A DNA stretch of 64,000 bases from Flavobacterium sp. CYK-55 (GTDB lineage Bacteria; Bacteroidota; Bacteroidia; Flavobacteriales; Flavobacteriaceae): positions 391,185-455,184 of the forward strand of contig NZ_JAHCDK010000002.1 of NCBI RefSeq assembly GCF_018413465.1, written 5' to 3'. The translations under genes and the position numbers were made by a program. The first letter of the stretch is position 1, and each line of letters opens with the position of its first letter. The notes under the pieces were generated by a model. It made no database searches. It was not told the DNA's origin and was given only the letters and a program-made list of their open reading frames with translations. Positions 63,298 to 64,000 of the stretch are shown here, piece after piece.

Positions 63298-63312
63298 TAA
63301 TACTATAAAAAC

Positions 63313-63341
63313 AAAAAAACCCTCACGTTAGTGAAGGGTTT
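63313..63341 (-). terminator. Terminator hairpin 4 downstream of the rRNA operon
   Basis: Reading leftward: AAACCCTTCAC-taac-GTGAGGGTTT then a T run. One-base bulge. Confidence 0.65.
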
Positions 63342-63420
63342 CTAAAAGACCCGAGGGCACCGCCCGAACTGAGCGAAGCTAAAGGCGACATTTGACACGA
63401 GCAAAGCGAACTGGCGAAGC

Positions 63421-63472
63421 ATATTAAAAGGAGGAAGCCCGGTGGGCTTCAGGTACGCGAGCTTTAGCTCGC
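63421..63472 (+). repeat. Hairpin repeat family A, copy 3
   Basis: ATATTAAAAGGAG, hairpin GAAGCCC-ggt-GGGCTTC (63434-63450), AGGTAC, hairpin GCGAGC-ttta-GCTCGC (63457-63472). Confidence 0.8.
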
Positions 63473-63486
63473 CTATAAAACCATAT

Positions 63487-63522
63487 AAAAACAACAAAGC
63501 CTGTCTAAAAAGACAGGCTTTG
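63487..63522 (-). terminator. Terminator hairpin 3 downstream of the rRNA operon
   Basis: Reading leftward: CAAAGCCTGTC-tttttа-loop-GACAGGCTTTG then TTGTTTTT. Confidence 0.7.
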
Positions 63523-63573
63523 AATAAAGAAAGGCGACGAACCGAGCCCGCAGGGCGAACACATTGCCACCAA

Positions 63574-63605
63574 AAACAAAAGCCCCGACTAAAAAGTCGG
63601 GGCTT
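63574..63605 (-). terminator. Terminator hairpin 2 downstream of the rRNA operon
   Basis: Reading leftward: AAGCCCCGAC-n6-GTCGGGGCTT followed by TTGTTTTT. Confidence 0.75.
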
Positions 63606-63658
63606 CACTAAAAAAGGCAATGACTTGAGGCTTTAGCCGACAGCGTCGTACCTATAAA

Positions 63659-63689
63659 CAAAAAACCCCAACCTTTTCAGGTTGGGGTT
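63659..63689 (-). terminator. Terminator hairpin 1, directly after 5S rRNA
   Basis: Reading leftward: AACCCCAACC-tgaaaa-GGTTGGGGTT followed by TTTTT; about ten bases past the 5S 3' end. Confidence 0.88.
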
Positions 63690-63699
63690 CTCTAAAAGA

Positions 63700-63806
<107 letters not shown>

Positions 63807-63936
63807 AGTTTTTAATTACGAATTAAGAATTATAAATTACGAATTATCATAAATAACATCCCTCAGACGTAATTGCAACATCGGTTGCTAATATCTTAAC
63901 ATACTGAGATAAAGAAATACATTTGGAAAGATTGCA

Positions 63937-63956
63937 CTCCCGTCTTGCGACGGGAG
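63937..63956 (-). ncRNA. Hairpin in the 23S-5S spacer
   Basis: CTCCCGTC-gcaa-GACGGGAG, 8-bp stem with a four-base loop, soon after the 23S end. Probably a processing or stability structure of the rRNA transcript. Confidence 0.6.
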
Positions 63957-63966
63957 ATGCGACGTA

Positions 63967-64000
63967 CATAAGCTTACGGGTTATTAGTACTACTCGACTA
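63967..64000 (-). rRNA. rrl: 23S ribosomal RNA, 3' end (partial)
   Basis: Minus-strand GTACTAATAACCCGTAAGC corresponds to the conserved 3'-terminal helix region of 23S rRNA (E. coli GTACTAATGAACCGTGAGGC). Only about 34 bases are inside the window, so the rest of the operon lies beyond the right edge. The exact 3' end is uncertain by several bases. Confidence 0.8.

Noticed and set aside
63342..63636. Frames of 64-92 codons on both strands near the rRNA operon
   Set aside because: They run through repeat family A and terminator hairpins and include phrases such as YLKPTGLPPFN that are repeat translations.

Overview
The window looks like chromosomal DNA of a gliding or T9SS-bearing member of the Flavobacteriaceae (Bacteroidota). 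Evidence: gldJ, porU and porV; four secreted proteins with type IX sorting domains; promoters of the TTG-n17..19-TAnnTTTG type; almost no Shine-Dalgarno sequences; and many flavobacterial housekeeping gene orders. It begins inside adenylate kinase and ends inside a 23S rRNA gene on the minus strand.

Layout. 1-5.6 kb: purine genes (adk, hpt, purK, purE), a HEAT-like protein and an M3 peptidase. 5.7-8.1 kb: a T9SS cargo protein and a UbiA-like membrane protein. 8.2-12.7 kb: gcvP, truncated haemoglobin, KASIII-like enzyme. 12.9-14.9 kb: two paralogous WG-repeat proteins around a methyltransferase. 15-17.5 kb: glycosyltransferase and mlaEF. 17.6-24.3 kb: a 1277-residue type-B T9SS protein, manC, SprT-like, SDR, small membrane proteins. 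24.7-28.3 kb: a LytS/LytTR-type sensor and regulator pair. 28.3-34.2 kb: a compact eight-gene minus-strand operon (DM13 lipoprotein, outer-membrane protein, YHS, DoxX, DinB, NRDE, ATP-grasp, LysE-like) preceded by a Crp/Fnr regulator with a CRP-geometry dyad between them. 34.2-44.5 kb: acyl-CoA dehydrogenase, anmK, two T9SS cargos, amino-acid dehydrogenase, TonB/ExbD/ExbB. 44.6-47.6 kb: folC, two tRNA-Val genes, murF. 47.7-54.6 kb: the divergent gldJ / porU-porV block. 54.7-59.9 kb: cdd, pdhA, E2, M1 peptidase. 60.1-62.8 kb: a diversity-generating retroelement (DGR). 62.8-64 kb: repeats, tandem terminators, 5S and 23S rRNA.

The standout is the DGR. Transcribed leftward it holds a variable lipoprotein, an Avd-like helical protein, a template repeat (TR) and a DGR-type reverse transcriptase. 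TR and the variable repeat (VR) align over 192 bp without gaps. I counted 30 mismatches and every one falls at an adenine of the TR coding strand. This is direct sequence evidence of adenine-specific mutagenic retrohoming, changing 20 residues at the C-terminus of a predicted surface lipoprotein.

Other structure not explained by genes: two dispersed intergenic repeat families (one with covarying hairpins), an array of three 36-bp units with inverted ends upstream of the DGR, a MITE-like repeat, a phased GTTTA array, and a cascade of terminator hairpins after the rRNA operon. Counts were made by eye; family names come from motif recognition, not from database searches.
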